A program made the translations under genes and the position numbers. From assembly GCA_942493325.1 (NCBI GenBank), contig OW818689.1:1426001-1490000 (forward strand): a DNA stretch of 64,000 nucleotides, written 5' to 3'. Under the pieces are notes generated by a model. The model did no database searches. It was not told the DNA's origin and saw nothing but the letters and a program-made list of their open reading frames with translations. Within the stretch, counting starts at the first letter, position 1. Every line of letters starts with the position of its first letter. The stretch comes from JAAFHB01 sp942493325. GTDB lineage: Bacteria; Bacteroidota; Bacteroidia; Bacteroidales; Prolixibacteraceae. Of the stretch, positions 25,404-33,834 are shown piece by piece.

Positions 25404-25839
25404 AATAGCAGCAGTTTTATTAATGCTTGTATCCGCAATCATGTACTCATGCGGTTCCGGTAATGGAAACAATACTACCGCGAATAATAGTACCGGCACT
25501 AACATGAACGCAGCCGAAAATGAACTCAAAGTAATTAACGATATGGGAAATTTCAACGAAATAATCAATGGCAATACACCCGTTCTTGTCGATTTTTATG
25601 CCGACTGGTGTGCCCCCTGTAAAATGATGGCTCCGGTATTGCTGCAAGTTTCAAGGCAGATGGAAGGAAAAGTCAGAGTAATCAAAATTGATGTAGACAA
25701 GAATGAGGAAGTAGCCCGGAAATACCAGATCCGAAGCATTCCGACAATGATTCTTTTTAAAAACGGGAAGATAGCATGGCAGGGAGTTGGTGTGATGCAG
25801 GCCGACCAGATTAAAGCAATTATTGAAAAGAATAGCTAG
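25390..25839 (+). CDS. Thioredoxin-fold lipoprotein
   Basis: The 149-residue protein has a lipoprotein signal with C21 (AIMYSCGSG), a low-complexity Asn/Thr-rich linker (22-42), then a full thioredoxin domain. The active site is DWCAPCKMM (C74, C77), and the cis-Pro region is SIPTMILFKNGK. It is anchored in the envelope and should exchange disulfides there. The WCAPC motif is unlike the WCGPC of cytoplasmic TrxA but common in extracytoplasmic thioredoxins. It is coupled with the DUF6132 gene. A 7-bp-period tract begins 60 bp after its stop. Confidence 0.92.
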   Translation: MKINKIAAVLLMLVSAIMYSCGSGNGNNTTANNSTGTNMNAAENELKVINDMGNFNEIINGNTPVLVDFYADWCAPCKMMAPVLLQVSRQMEGKVRVIKIDVDKNEEVARKYQIRSIPTMILFKNGKIAWQGVGVMQADQIKAIIEKNS

Positions 25840-25899
25840 ACATGTCTATCATAAGTTATCATTAGCATATTGCCTTGTTGATCTTAATACATTTTCGGC

Positions 25900-25931
25900 T
25901 GGCGGCTTGCTGCTGGCAACTAGCTATTAGC
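25900..25931 (+). repeat. Degenerate 7-bp-period tract downstream of the thioredoxin gene
   Basis: TGGC, TTGC, TGGC, TAGC and TAGC occur at exact 7-bp steps from 25900 to 25931 on the strand of the upstream gene. The intervening triplets are GGC, TGC, AAC and TAT. It is a decayed version of the TGGCAAC arrays. Confidence 0.65.
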
Positions 25932-25991
25932 TAATATCCCGCGATCAAAATGAATTTAGACTTTTTAGGAATGTAAATATCATTTTGAGTT

Positions 25992-26023
25992 ACCAAAAGC
26001 CAGAAGCCAAAAGCCAACTGCCA
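25992..26023 (-). repeat. Degenerate 7-bp-period tract downstream of tilS
   Basis: ACCA followed by four GCCA units lies at exact 7-bp steps from 25992 to 26023, which reads TGGC/TGGT on the minus strand. It starts 8 bp after the tilS stop codon in tilS orientation. It is inverted relative to the tract at 25900-25931, with a 60-bp spacer. Confidence 0.7.
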
Positions 26024-26031
26024 GCCGCTTA

Positions 26032-27357
26032 TTAAAAAACAATCTCCAGTTTCAAAACATGTTGCGTACCTGAAGTGATTTTGTAGCGATCATCCAGTCT
26101 GTGACCAATAATCCAGACTACCTGTTCGCCATTCGCAAGAATCCAGACGTTCTCCTTTTCGGGAAGACTTAACTTCATATCGATAAAAAAATCGCTGATT
26201 TTTTTCAAACCATTCATTCCCAAAGGCTTGAAATAATCGCCCGATTGCCAGCGCCTGATCAGCAGCGGTAATTGAACCTGATCGCGGTCAATGCATGCAA
26301 TAAATTGAGAATCAGGGATTTTAAATTTATCTTTCTTAGGAAGTACCGAAACTTTAAGATGTACAGGAGATACTAATTCCTGCATCCCCTCTTCAAGATA
26401 GAATTGCTTCCTGTTTGGGGGCGAAAGTGGAGTAAGAATCAGTGAATCGCGATCGCGTACCAGACGGTAATCCGGCGAGAAAAACTGCTTACCTGAAATG
26501 CCGTCAAGCGATGAAACGATCTCAGTAACCACCACACTATTGAATCCGTATTGCTTCAGAAATTCGAAAAGATAAGTTGGTAATGGTTCAAGTAATTTAA
26601 GTTCAGGAATTGAAATGTGATAATCGTTACCATGCCTTAAAGCGACCCTTTCCCAGGTCTGTTGAATAGCCCGGTCATAAATTGTGGAGACGTCTTCAAG
26701 GTAACCCATCGTTTTGACCAGTCCTTCCCGGAAGGATGGATTAAGCTTATCCATTACCGGCAATAAATTATGCCTGATCTTATTTCGCTGATAATCTGTT
26801 GCCTGGTTTGATAAATCTTCACGAAAATCGAGAAAATTCTCATGACGGTAATGCTCTATTTCCTCACGTGATGCAAAAAGCAACGGCCTGACAATTTTCC
26901 CATTTTTAGGCCGCATTCCGGTTAATCCGGTCAATCCGGTTCCCCTTGCAAGGTTTAAAAAGAAAGTTTCGAGTTGATCGTCCCGGTGGTGAGCTACGGC
27001 AATGCAATCGAAGTGATGTGTTGCCCGGATTGTTTCGAACCACTGGTAGCGCAGTTCGCGCGCCGCCATCTCAATCGAAATTTTATTTTCACGTGCATAG
27101 CCACTGGTATCGAAAGCTGTTTTAAAAACCGAAACATCGTATTTCCGGGCCAATCCCGCTACAAACTTCTCATCCAGATCAGAATCGGCACCCCGCAACC
27201 TGAAATTGCAATGCGCAATTGCTACGGCAAACCCGGCTTTATCGAGCAGATCGAGCAAGACAACCGAATCGATGCCACCACTCACCCCGACCAAAACGGT
27301 GTCGGCCTGGTTAAACAGGTTGTTGTCCTTAATATAAGTTGTGAATCTTTGAAGCAT
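26032..27357 (-). CDS. tilS: tRNA(Ile)-lysidine synthetase
   Basis: TilS attaches lysine to C34 of tRNA-Ile(CAU), changing its codon from AUG to AUA. I take MLQRFTTYI at 27357 as the start because the upstream extension to 27444 has no family similarity. The resulting 441-residue protein has the PP-loop SGGIDS (26-31), the HCNFRLRGADSD segment and AHHRDDQLETFFLNLARG, typical of TilS. The C-terminal tRNA-binding domain is seen in QSGDYFKPLGMNGLKKISDFFIDMK. Its stop codon is followed directly by the degenerate heptad tract. Confidence 0.95.
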   Translation of the reverse strand: MLQRFTTYIKDNNLFNQADTVLVGVSGGIDSVVLLDLLDKAGFAVAIAHCNFRLRGADSDLDEKFVAGLARKYDVSVFKTAFDTSGYARENKISIEMAARELRYQWFETIRATHHFDCIAVAHHRDDQLETFFLNLARGTGLTGLTGMRPKNGKIVRPLLFASREEIEHYRHENFLDFREDLSNQATDYQRNKIRHNLLPVMDKLNPSFREGLVKTMGYLEDVSTIYDRAIQQTWERVALRHGNDYHISIPELKLLEPLPTYLFEFLKQYGFNSVVVTEIVSSLDGISGKQFFSPDYRLVRDRDSLILTPLSPPNRKQFYLEEGMQELVSPVHLKVSVLPKKDKFKIPDSQFIACIDRDQVQLPLLIRRWQSGDYFKPLGMNGLKKISDFFIDMKLSLPEKENVWILANGEQVVWIIGHRLDDRYKITSGTQHVLKLEIVF

Positions 27358-27555
27358 TCCGGATTGATTTAGGTTGCAGGTGTATTTTAAATTGGTGACT
27401 GCCTGATAAATCAGTGAATGTAAAAGATAACAGAACAATGTCACCTTTTTTCATTGTCCCTTTCCTTTAAATCATTCGATTAAAACTTGCCGGTTCATAG
27501 TAACCAATTTAGACAAATTTACAAATTATTAGTTAATAGGGGCGAATTCTGAAAT

Positions 27556-28797
27556 TCAGTTATCCCCTTTCATTAATCCTACCTTTTCGACGATTTTAAC
27601 AATTACTTCACAAGCTTTTGCCATCGAGCGAGTGGGGATATATTCAAATTTTCCATGGAAATTATGCCCTCCTTCGAAGATATTTGGACACGGCAAGCCC
27701 ATATACGAGAGACGGGCCCCGTCAGTACCTCCGCGGATAGGAACGATTTTGGGTTCAACACCAGACTCCCGTATAGCCTCGGCCGCGATATCCACGATAT
27801 ATTTCACAGGCTCAATTTGTTCGCGCATATTTCGGTACTGGTCAGTCAGAACAATCACTGCAGTTCCTCCTCCAAAGCTATTATTGATCTGATTTACAAC
27901 TTGCTGAAGTTTATTCTTGCGATCAGTGATCCCGTCGTTGGTAAAATCACGTAGTATAAAATCTATTTCAGCATGTTCGACTGTTCCGTTTATCCGTGTG
28001 ACGTGATAAAATCCTTCATAACCGTCAGTTTGTTCGGGCACTTCCTGTTGTGGGAGTAAGGCAATCAACTGGTTGGCAATTAGTATGGCATTTTTCATTT
28101 TATCTTTTGCGTATCCGGGATGGACACTCGAACCATTGATACTAATTTTAGCGCCGGCGGCGTTGAAATTTTCATATTCCAGTTCGCCAAGTTCACCGCC
28201 GTCAATAGTATAAGCAAAGTTTGCCGCAAATTTATTCACATCAAAAAAATCAGCTCCCTGGCCAATTTCTTCATCAGGAGTAAACGCGATCCGAACCTTG
28301 CCGTGTTTAATTTCATTATGCCCGAGAAGGTACTCCATCGCGGTGACAATTTCGGCAACACCCGCCTTATCGTCGGCTCCGAGCAGCGTCTCTCCGTTTG
28401 TAACGATCAATTGCTGACCAATATAGTGATTTAAGTCTGGAAATACCGAGGGGGAAAGTACAATATTTTTCTCCTTGTTAAGCACAATATCTCCACCCGG
28501 ATACTCATTAACCAGTTGGGGAGAAACATTTGTACCTGAAAAATCAGGACTCGTATCCATATGTGCAATAAAGCCGACAACAGGAGTGGGGTTATCAGTG
28601 TTAGACGGCAGTGTGGCATAAATATAGCAGTACTGGTCAACTTCGACATCCTGAAGGCCAATTTTTGTGAGTTCATCGGCCAGAATCCGGGCAAATCCGA
28701 GTTGTCCGTCAGTACTTGGGGTCTTGCCACTTGTGGAATCAGAACAGGTATCGTACCTCACATATTTTAGAAAGCGTGCCACAACTTTATTTTTCAT
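27556..28797 (-). CDS. pepT: Peptidase T (tripeptide aminopeptidase)
   Basis: The 413-residue cytoplasmic enzyme is a dizinc M20B peptidase that removes N-terminal residues from tripeptides. Metal-site elements include H79 and D81 (AHMDTSPDFSG), LLGADDKAGVAEI with the bridging Asp, TPDEEIGQG with the catalytic Glu, and TIDGGELGELEYENFNAAGA. The C-terminal PIRGGTDGARLSYMGLPCPNIFEGGHNFHGKFEYIP is diagnostic. Length is normal. It lies 126 bp downstream of proS, beyond a terminator-like hairpin. Confidence 0.97.
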   Translation of the reverse strand: MKNKVVARFLKYVRYDTCSDSTSGKTPSTDGQLGFARILADELTKIGLQDVEVDQYCYIYATLPSNTDNPTPVVGFIAHMDTSPDFSGTNVSPQLVNEYPGGDIVLNKEKNIVLSPSVFPDLNHYIGQQLIVTNGETLLGADDKAGVAEIVTAMEYLLGHNEIKHGKVRIAFTPDEEIGQGADFFDVNKFAANFAYTIDGGELGELEYENFNAAGAKISINGSSVHPGYAKDKMKNAILIANQLIALLPQQEVPEQTDGYEGFYHVTRINGTVEHAEIDFILRDFTNDGITDRKNKLQQVVNQINNSFGGGTAVIVLTDQYRNMREQIEPVKYIVDIAAEAIRESGVEPKIVPIRGGTDGARLSYMGLPCPNIFEGGHNFHGKFEYIPTRSMAKACEVIVKIVEKVGLMKGDN

Positions 28798-28861
28798 CCG
28801 AAAATATCGTTATAAATTAATTGATTCTTTGAAAATAAATCTGAAGCAATATCTAAATGAA

Positions 28862-28917
28862 AATGCCACCACTCCCCCAAATATACATAAAAGTATTCGG
28901 TGAAGTGGTGGCTTTTA
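28862..28917 (-). terminator. Terminator-like hairpin after proS
   Basis: GCCACCACT (28866-28874) and AGTGGTGGC (28905-28913) form a 9-bp stem, with A/T tracts on both outer sides (AAAAT and TTTT). The loop is long (30 nt). It separates proS from pepT and could act on both strands. Confidence 0.6.
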
Positions 28918-28923
28918 TTCAAT

Positions 28924-30399
28924 TTAGTAGGCCAATGCAAAGATCACACGACGTTTTGAAGGAAGCCCTGTGACCATACATTTTCCTTCCTCTTCCACAG
29001 AATCGAAAGGTATGCACCTGATGGTGGCTTTGGTTTCTTCCTTGATTCTCACCTCTGTTTCGGGTGTGCCGTCCCAATGGGCCAGGAAGAATCCCCCCTT
29101 CGTATTCAGCAACTCCTTGAATTCATCGTAAGAATCAACAATGGTGGTGTTCTCAGCCCTGAATTTAAATGCCTTATCATAGATATTCTGCTGGATTTTC
29201 TCCAGAAGATCTTCAACATACTGGTCGATATTTTCAAGACTTTCGATGGATTTTTCGAGTGTATCGCGGCGGGCGACTTCTACAGAACCATTTTCGAGGT
29301 CGCGGGGGCCCATTGCCAGGCGAACAGGAACCCCCTTGAGTTCATATTCGGCGAATTTCCATCCCGGGCGCTGGGTATCACGGTTATCGTATTTCACGCT
29401 GATGCCCCGTGCACGAAGACGCGCCATGATATCTTCGACTTTTACAGAAATCTCAGCCAGTTGGTCCATATTTTTATATATCGGAATGATCACAACCTGG
29501 TATGGAGCCAGTTTAGGGGGAAGTACAAGACCATTATTATCGGAATGTGCCATAATAAGGGCACCGATCAGACGGGTGGAGGCTCCCCAGGAGGTTGCCC
29601 ACACATAGTCGAGTTTCCCGTCACGGGTTGCATACTGAACATCGAAAGCTTTGGCAAAGTTTTGTCCCAGGAAGTGCGAAGTACCCGATTGCAATGCCTT
29701 TCCATCCTGCATCAGCGCTTCGATGGTGTAAGTCTCGAGTGCACCTGCAAATCGCTCATTGGCCGATTTTGCCCCTTTTATAACCGGAATTGCCATAAAA
29801 TCTTCGGCAAAACTGGCATAAACATTAATCATTCTTTCGGTTTCTTCGAGGGCCTCCTGCATAGTTTCGTGGGCTGTATGCCCTTCCTGCCAAAGAAATT
29901 CGGTTGTACGAAGAAACATCCGGGTACGCATTTCCCAGCGTACCACATTAGCCCACTGATTACACAGGATAGGCAAATCGCGGTAGGACTGAATCCAGTT
30001 TTTATAGGTACTCCAGATAATTGTTTCAGATGTAGGCCGGATAATCAGCTCCTCCTCCAGTTTTGCATCGGGATCAACAATTACACCTTTCCCGTCAGGA
30101 TCATTTTTCAGCCTGTAATGGGTCACTACGGCACATTCTTTTGCAAATCCTTCAACATGAGCTGCCTCTTTCGAGAAGAATGATTTCGGGATAAATAACG
30201 GGAAATAGGCATTTACATGACCAGTTTCCTTAAACATTTTATCAAGCTGTGCCTGCATTTTTTCCCAGATGGCATAACCGTAAGGTTTGATGACCATACA
30301 ACCGCGAACGGCGGAATTTTCTGCCAGGTCGGCCTTTGCAACAAGGTCGTTGTACCACTGTGAATAATTTTCTTCTTTTGATGTGAGAACTTTTGCCAT
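28924..30399 (-). CDS. proS: Prolyl-tRNA synthetase, short (archaeal/eukaryal-like) type
   Basis: The 491-residue class II synthetase charges tRNA-Pro. It has motif 2 in WANVVRWEMRTRMFLRTTEFLWQEGHTAH and motif 3 in VWATSWGASTRLIGALIMAHSDNNGLVLPPKLAP. An anticodon-binding domain follows from VVIIPIYKNM. The bacterial editing insertion is absent, and the C-terminal zinc-binding-like extension ends near tyrosine (VIFALAY), as in type 3 ProRS. This form is standard in Bacteroidota. It lies divergent to the glycine-rich lipoprotein gene. Confidence 0.97.
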   Translation of the reverse strand: MAKVLTSKEENYSQWYNDLVAKADLAENSAVRGCMVIKPYGYAIWEKMQAQLDKMFKETGHVNAYFPLFIPKSFFSKEAAHVEGFAKECAVVTHYRLKNDPDGKGVIVDPDAKLEEELIIRPTSETIIWSTYKNWIQSYRDLPILCNQWANVVRWEMRTRMFLRTTEFLWQEGHTAHETMQEALEETERMINVYASFAEDFMAIPVIKGAKSANERFAGALETYTIEALMQDGKALQSGTSHFLGQNFAKAFDVQYATRDGKLDYVWATSWGASTRLIGALIMAHSDNNGLVLPPKLAPYQVVIIPIYKNMDQLAEISVKVEDIMARLRARGISVKYDNRDTQRPGWKFAEYELKGVPVRLAMGPRDLENGSVEVARRDTLEKSIESLENIDQYVEDLLEKIQQNIYDKAFKFRAENTTIVDSYDEFKELLNTKGGFFLAHWDGTPETEVRIKEETKATIRCIPFDSVEEEGKCMVTGLPSKRRVIFALAY

Positions 30400-30497
30400 T
30401 ACGTATATTTGGTATAATTATTGCATTTAAATTAACACTTTAAGGCCCACAAAATAACGAAAAGTTCAGGAATTTTTAATATAAAGGAGAACAAATC

Positions 30498-32039
30498 ATG
30501 AAAACAAATGTCAAACTGCTCTCAGCCATAGCACTTCTTGCAAGTGCCTGCACAACAGGATCTATGGTTTCGTCTAGTGGTTATACCGACGATGTCTACT
30601 TTACACCGGGAGATAATCCTCCTGTCTCGGTCTACACTTCACCAGGTAAAACACAGCAGGTAAACAAATCAGCTATCGACGCGGCATCCCGGCAACAGGA
30701 GGCGGAGAAAATAGTTGACAATTACAACCTTCAGCAAAAAAATGGAAATATCGAAGGCGATAACTATGTATTTAATGATGAAGAATTAGATTCAGATACC
30801 ATTTTTGAATCTGAGGATGATGAGGCATTATACATTATCAATAATTATTATAATTCTGACGATATCAGTTATACCACTCGTATCCGGACTTTCTATAACC
30901 CATATGCTTACGATCCTTACTGGGATTCGTTCTGGACACCAGGCTGGGGATTTAACTGGGGAATCGGATTTGGCGGATATGGCGGTTATGGCGGTTTTTA
31001 CTCGAACTGGTATAGTCCCTATTATGGTGGCTGGTACGATCCATGGTATTATGGTGGCTGGGGTGGATATTATCCCTATAGCGGATTTGGATACTATGGC
31101 GGCGGATATTATGGAGGATACTATGGCGGCTATCATGGCGGATACGGCGGCGGCAATTGGGGCGGCGGTGTCGTTGATCAGCGCGACCGGTATTACGGAA
31201 GACAAAACTACACCGGTTCAGGAGGATCGAATGCGGTAAGACGTGGTGATGGAGGGACGCAATTGGGTTCATCTTCATCTGTCAATACCGGAGGCAGAAG
31301 CCAGTTAGGTGGAACTTCCGGCTCAACCCGCAGATCATCCGATGCAATTAATAATTCAGGAGTTACCACAGGACGTCAGCAAACCGGAACAACAGGTCAG
31401 GGCTCGACCCGTCAGGCGGGAACACGTTATACAGTCGATCCGAATGCCACCCGGAGTGCAAGGACAAGTCCTACCCAATCGGGCGCAACCAGGAGCACCG
31501 AGACCCTTACCAATTTACGCCGGAGTCAGAGTTCAACTGGTCCGCAGGGAACCAACTCTACAGGACAGGCAACCAGGCAGAGCACGACCTCAGGCAGTAC
31601 ACAAACTTATACGCCTACTTATTCAAGGCCAAGAACAAATACTCAGGCGACCTACAACAGTGGCGCTACCCGTCAATACACAAGGCCGCAAACTTCAGGA
31701 GCATCAACGGGAGGAACTGAAGTCAACCGCTATGCAAGACCACAAACCCAGAGTTCATCGGGTGGTTCAGTTAGTTCAGGAAGATCTGCATCGACTCCGG
31801 CCAGTACCTATCAAAGAGGATCCAGCAGCAGTAGCAGCAGCGGTACAGTGAGCAGCCCGTCAAGAAGCAGTTCATCCAACAGTTATTCTGCACCTTCGAG
31901 AAGCAGTTCGTCTGATTCCTACTCGGCACCTTCCAGAAGCAGTTCAAGCGGATCGTATTCGGGAGGCGGAAGCAGCGGTGGCAGTAGTGGCGGAAGCAGC
32001 AGTGGAAGCAGCAGTGGCGGAACAGGACGCAGACAATAA
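30498..32039 (+). CDS. Gly/Tyr- and Ser/Thr-rich lipoprotein, function unknown
   Basis: The 513-residue protein has a lipoprotein signal (LASAC, C18) and an unusually good Shine-Dalgarno (AAAGGAG, 8 bp before the ATG). It has three parts. Residues 20-150 form an acidic, mixed-composition part. Residues about 150-225 are extreme Gly/Tyr/Trp-rich (repeated YGG and GGY). Residues 230-513 are a Ser/Thr/Gly/Arg/Gln-rich, disordered-looking tail with near-repeats of SAPSRSSSSDSY. No domain is recognised. Similar low-complexity envelope proteins are found between proS and the OmpP1-like gene in Bacteroidota. A surface or porin-associated role is an inference from the operon with the next gene (47 bp apart). 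Confidence 0.8.
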   Translation: MKTNVKLLSAIALLASACTTGSMVSSSGYTDDVYFTPGDNPPVSVYTSPGKTQQVNKSAIDAASRQQEAEKIVDNYNLQQKNGNIEGDNYVFNDEELDSDTIFESEDDEALYIINNYYNSDDISYTTRIRTFYNPYAYDPYWDSFWTPGWGFNWGIGFGGYGGYGGFYSNWYSPYYGGWYDPWYYGGWGGYYPYSGFGYYGGGYYGGYYGGYHGGYGGGNWGGGVVDQRDRYYGRQNYTGSGGSNAVRRGDGGTQLGSSSSVNTGGRSQLGGTSGSTRRSSDAINNSGVTTGRQQTGTTGQGSTRQAGTRYTVDPNATRSARTSPTQSGATRSTETLTNLRRSQSSTGPQGTNSTGQATRQSTTSGSTQTYTPTYSRPRTNTQATYNSGATRQYTRPQTSGASTGGTEVNRYARPQTQSSSGGSVSSGRSASTPASTYQRGSSSSSSSGTVSSPSRSSSSNSYSAPSRSSSSDSYSAPSRSSSSGSYSGGGSSGGSSGGSSSGSSSGGTGRRQ

Positions 32040-32086
32040 TTAATAAGGTTTTCTGAAATAATTTTTTATATTAAATTGCATTGATT

Positions 32087-33586
32087 ATGAAAAAGTTAAT
32101 ACTGACAATATTTGCATCAACCGGATTTATGTTCCTCTCGTTCGGTCAGTATGTTGACCAGGCATTAATCTTCTCACAACAGAACTTCGGATCAACTGCC
32201 CGGTCGAAAGCCATGGGTAATGCCTTTGGCGCCATTGGCGGGGACTTCTCCTCGCTGAGTATTAATCCGGCCGGGATTGGGATTTATCTCCGGCCTGAAG
32301 TATCCGGCACCCTGAATATTTTAGGGATGAACAATACTGAAGCTACTTACCAGGGACAAATAACCGATGACCGGAATAATCAGTTCGGTATCAGGAATTT
32401 TGGGTATGTGATCGCAAATCCTGTTCAGGGTGGAGGTTCGGGACTTGTTTCATTTAACTTTGGTATTGGTTTCAACAAGCTAAATAATTTCAATCAGACA
32501 ATGGCGGTCGGAGCAGTTGACTCTCCGCACTCGAGGATGGATATTTTCGCGCAGAACACCCAGGGAATTCCTACTTCAGACCTCTGGGATGAGAACCAGC
32601 CTTATCAAAATGGTACTCCATGGGAAAGTAAGCTGGCGTGGGAAAATTACCTGATAAATCTTGATCCGAACAGTACTGGCAATACATACCAGTCGATACT
32701 TTTCACAGATGAACTGGTCAATCAAAATCTCTACATTAACCGGGAAGGTTACAACAATGAATGGTTAGCTTCATTCGGAGCCAATTTTAACCACCAGTTA
32801 TACCTGGGAGCAACAGTTGGCTTGCAGGATATCCATTTCAATGAATCAAGAAATTATAGTGAAAATGGGGAATTCGGCAATTTTGACTACATCAATAATG
32901 CCAATACAAGAGGCTTCGGTTATAATCTCAAATTCGGGGTCATTTACCGGCCGGTACCCTCATTAAGAATTGGAGCCGCAGTACATACGCCTACGTTTTT
33001 CGATTTCAAAGAAACTTTCTACTCGACAATGAATTCGGATCTGACCAATGTAAGCGAGGATGCTGACGGTCCGCACAGCGAGGATACAGATGTTGGCGAT
33101 TATGAGTACAAGATGGATAGTCCCATGAGGGCCATATTCTCCCTGGCCTGGCAGTTCGAAAAGAAAGGAATGATATCCATTGACTATGAATACGTTGATT
33201 ATTCGAAAATGAAACTCAGAAGCGGGCAGGATGGTTATAACTTCGCAAGTGAAAATACTGAAATGAAGACCATCTACCAGGCGACAAGGAATATCCGGTT
33301 AGGTGGCGAGTTCAGGGCAACCGAAGCACTTAGTTTGCGGGCAGGTTATGAATTGTTTGGAAACCCATACAAATCATTTGCCTACAATACATCTCAGCCA
33401 AACAAGGATTTTATGTACAACACTGTTAACGCCGGTATCGGATACCGGATTAACAACGTGTTCCTTGATGTATCATACAGTCTGGGCAACAAAACAGATT
33501 ATAACTACATCTACCCGAGTGACGATGCAGTGAAATACAAGATGAACAATAACGAAATTGTGTTTACCCTGGGTATAAAACTATAA
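32087..33586 (+). CDS. OmpP1/FadL/TodX-family outer-membrane protein
   Basis: I start at ATG 32087 (MKKLILTIFASTGFMFLSFGQ signal peptide) rather than at a TTG two codons earlier. The 499-residue protein has the family N-terminus NFGSTARSKAMGNAFGAIGGDFSSLSINPAGIG and an alternating beta-strand pattern to the C-terminal VFTLGIKL. FadL-type porins move hydrophobic compounds across the outer membrane. The substrate here is unknown. It follows the Gly-rich lipoprotein gene and is closed by a strong terminator. Confidence 0.9.
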   Translation: MKKLILTIFASTGFMFLSFGQYVDQALIFSQQNFGSTARSKAMGNAFGAIGGDFSSLSINPAGIGIYLRPEVSGTLNILGMNNTEATYQGQITDDRNNQFGIRNFGYVIANPVQGGGSGLVSFNFGIGFNKLNNFNQTMAVGAVDSPHSRMDIFAQNTQGIPTSDLWDENQPYQNGTPWESKLAWENYLINLDPNSTGNTYQSILFTDELVNQNLYINREGYNNEWLASFGANFNHQLYLGATVGLQDIHFNESRNYSENGEFGNFDYINNANTRGFGYNLKFGVIYRPVPSLRIGAAVHTPTFFDFKETFYSTMNSDLTNVSEDADGPHSEDTDVGDYEYKMDSPMRAIFSLAWQFEKKGMISIDYEYVDYSKMKLRSGQDGYNFASENTEMKTIYQATRNIRLGGEFRATEALSLRAGYELFGNPYKSFAYNTSQPNKDFMYNTVNAGIGYRINNVFLDVSYSLGNKTDYNYIYPSDDAVKYKMNNNEIVFTLGIKL

Positions 33587-33602
33587 ATAAAAAACTGTCA
33601 TT

Positions 33603-33637
33603 AAAAAAGAGAGGCCGGTCTGGTCTCTCTTTTTTTT
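33603..33637 (+). terminator. Terminator of the lipoprotein-porin operon
   Basis: AGAGAG (33608-33613) pairs with CTCTCT (33625-33630), flanked by an A-run on the left and a run of eight T on the right. It is a strong intrinsic terminator that may work in both directions. Confidence 0.85.
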
Positions 33638-33682
33638 ATCCGATATTCCGTCGTGTTAGTAGTGGGAGCGACCGGACGACCT

Positions 33683-33774
33683 AATAACCGTTGGGATTGA
33701 TTTGGGTCAATCGATTTTCAATCGATTTTTTTCAATACCAACCTATCCCTTTCGAGGGACTTTGACCGGTTATT
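33683..33774. repeat. Folded intergenic segment with nested inverted and direct repeats
   Basis: AATAACCG (33683-33690) and CGGTTATT (33767-33774) are a perfect inverted pair. Inside lie an 11-bp tandem direct repeat (TCAATCGATTT at 33707-33717 and 33718-33728) and a CCCT-TTCG-AGGG tetraloop hairpin. It sits between convergent genes, downstream of both the porin operon terminator and cysN. Confidence 0.45.
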
Positions 33775-33834
33775 CCCCTTTATACATTTCAGGAAATTTC
33801 ACCGCTTCGGGGGTTTGAAACCGCCCGAAGGGTT

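Noticed and set aside
29077..30183. Long 368-codon plus-strand open frame opposite proS
   Set aside because: It lies wholly antisense to a full, highly conserved proS gene and its product has no protein-like domain; it is a shadow of codon bias.
31309..31851. 180-codon frame inside the Gly/Ser-rich lipoprotein gene
   Set aside because: It is an alternate frame of repetitive low-complexity DNA, and the main frame has the signal peptide and ribosome-binding site.
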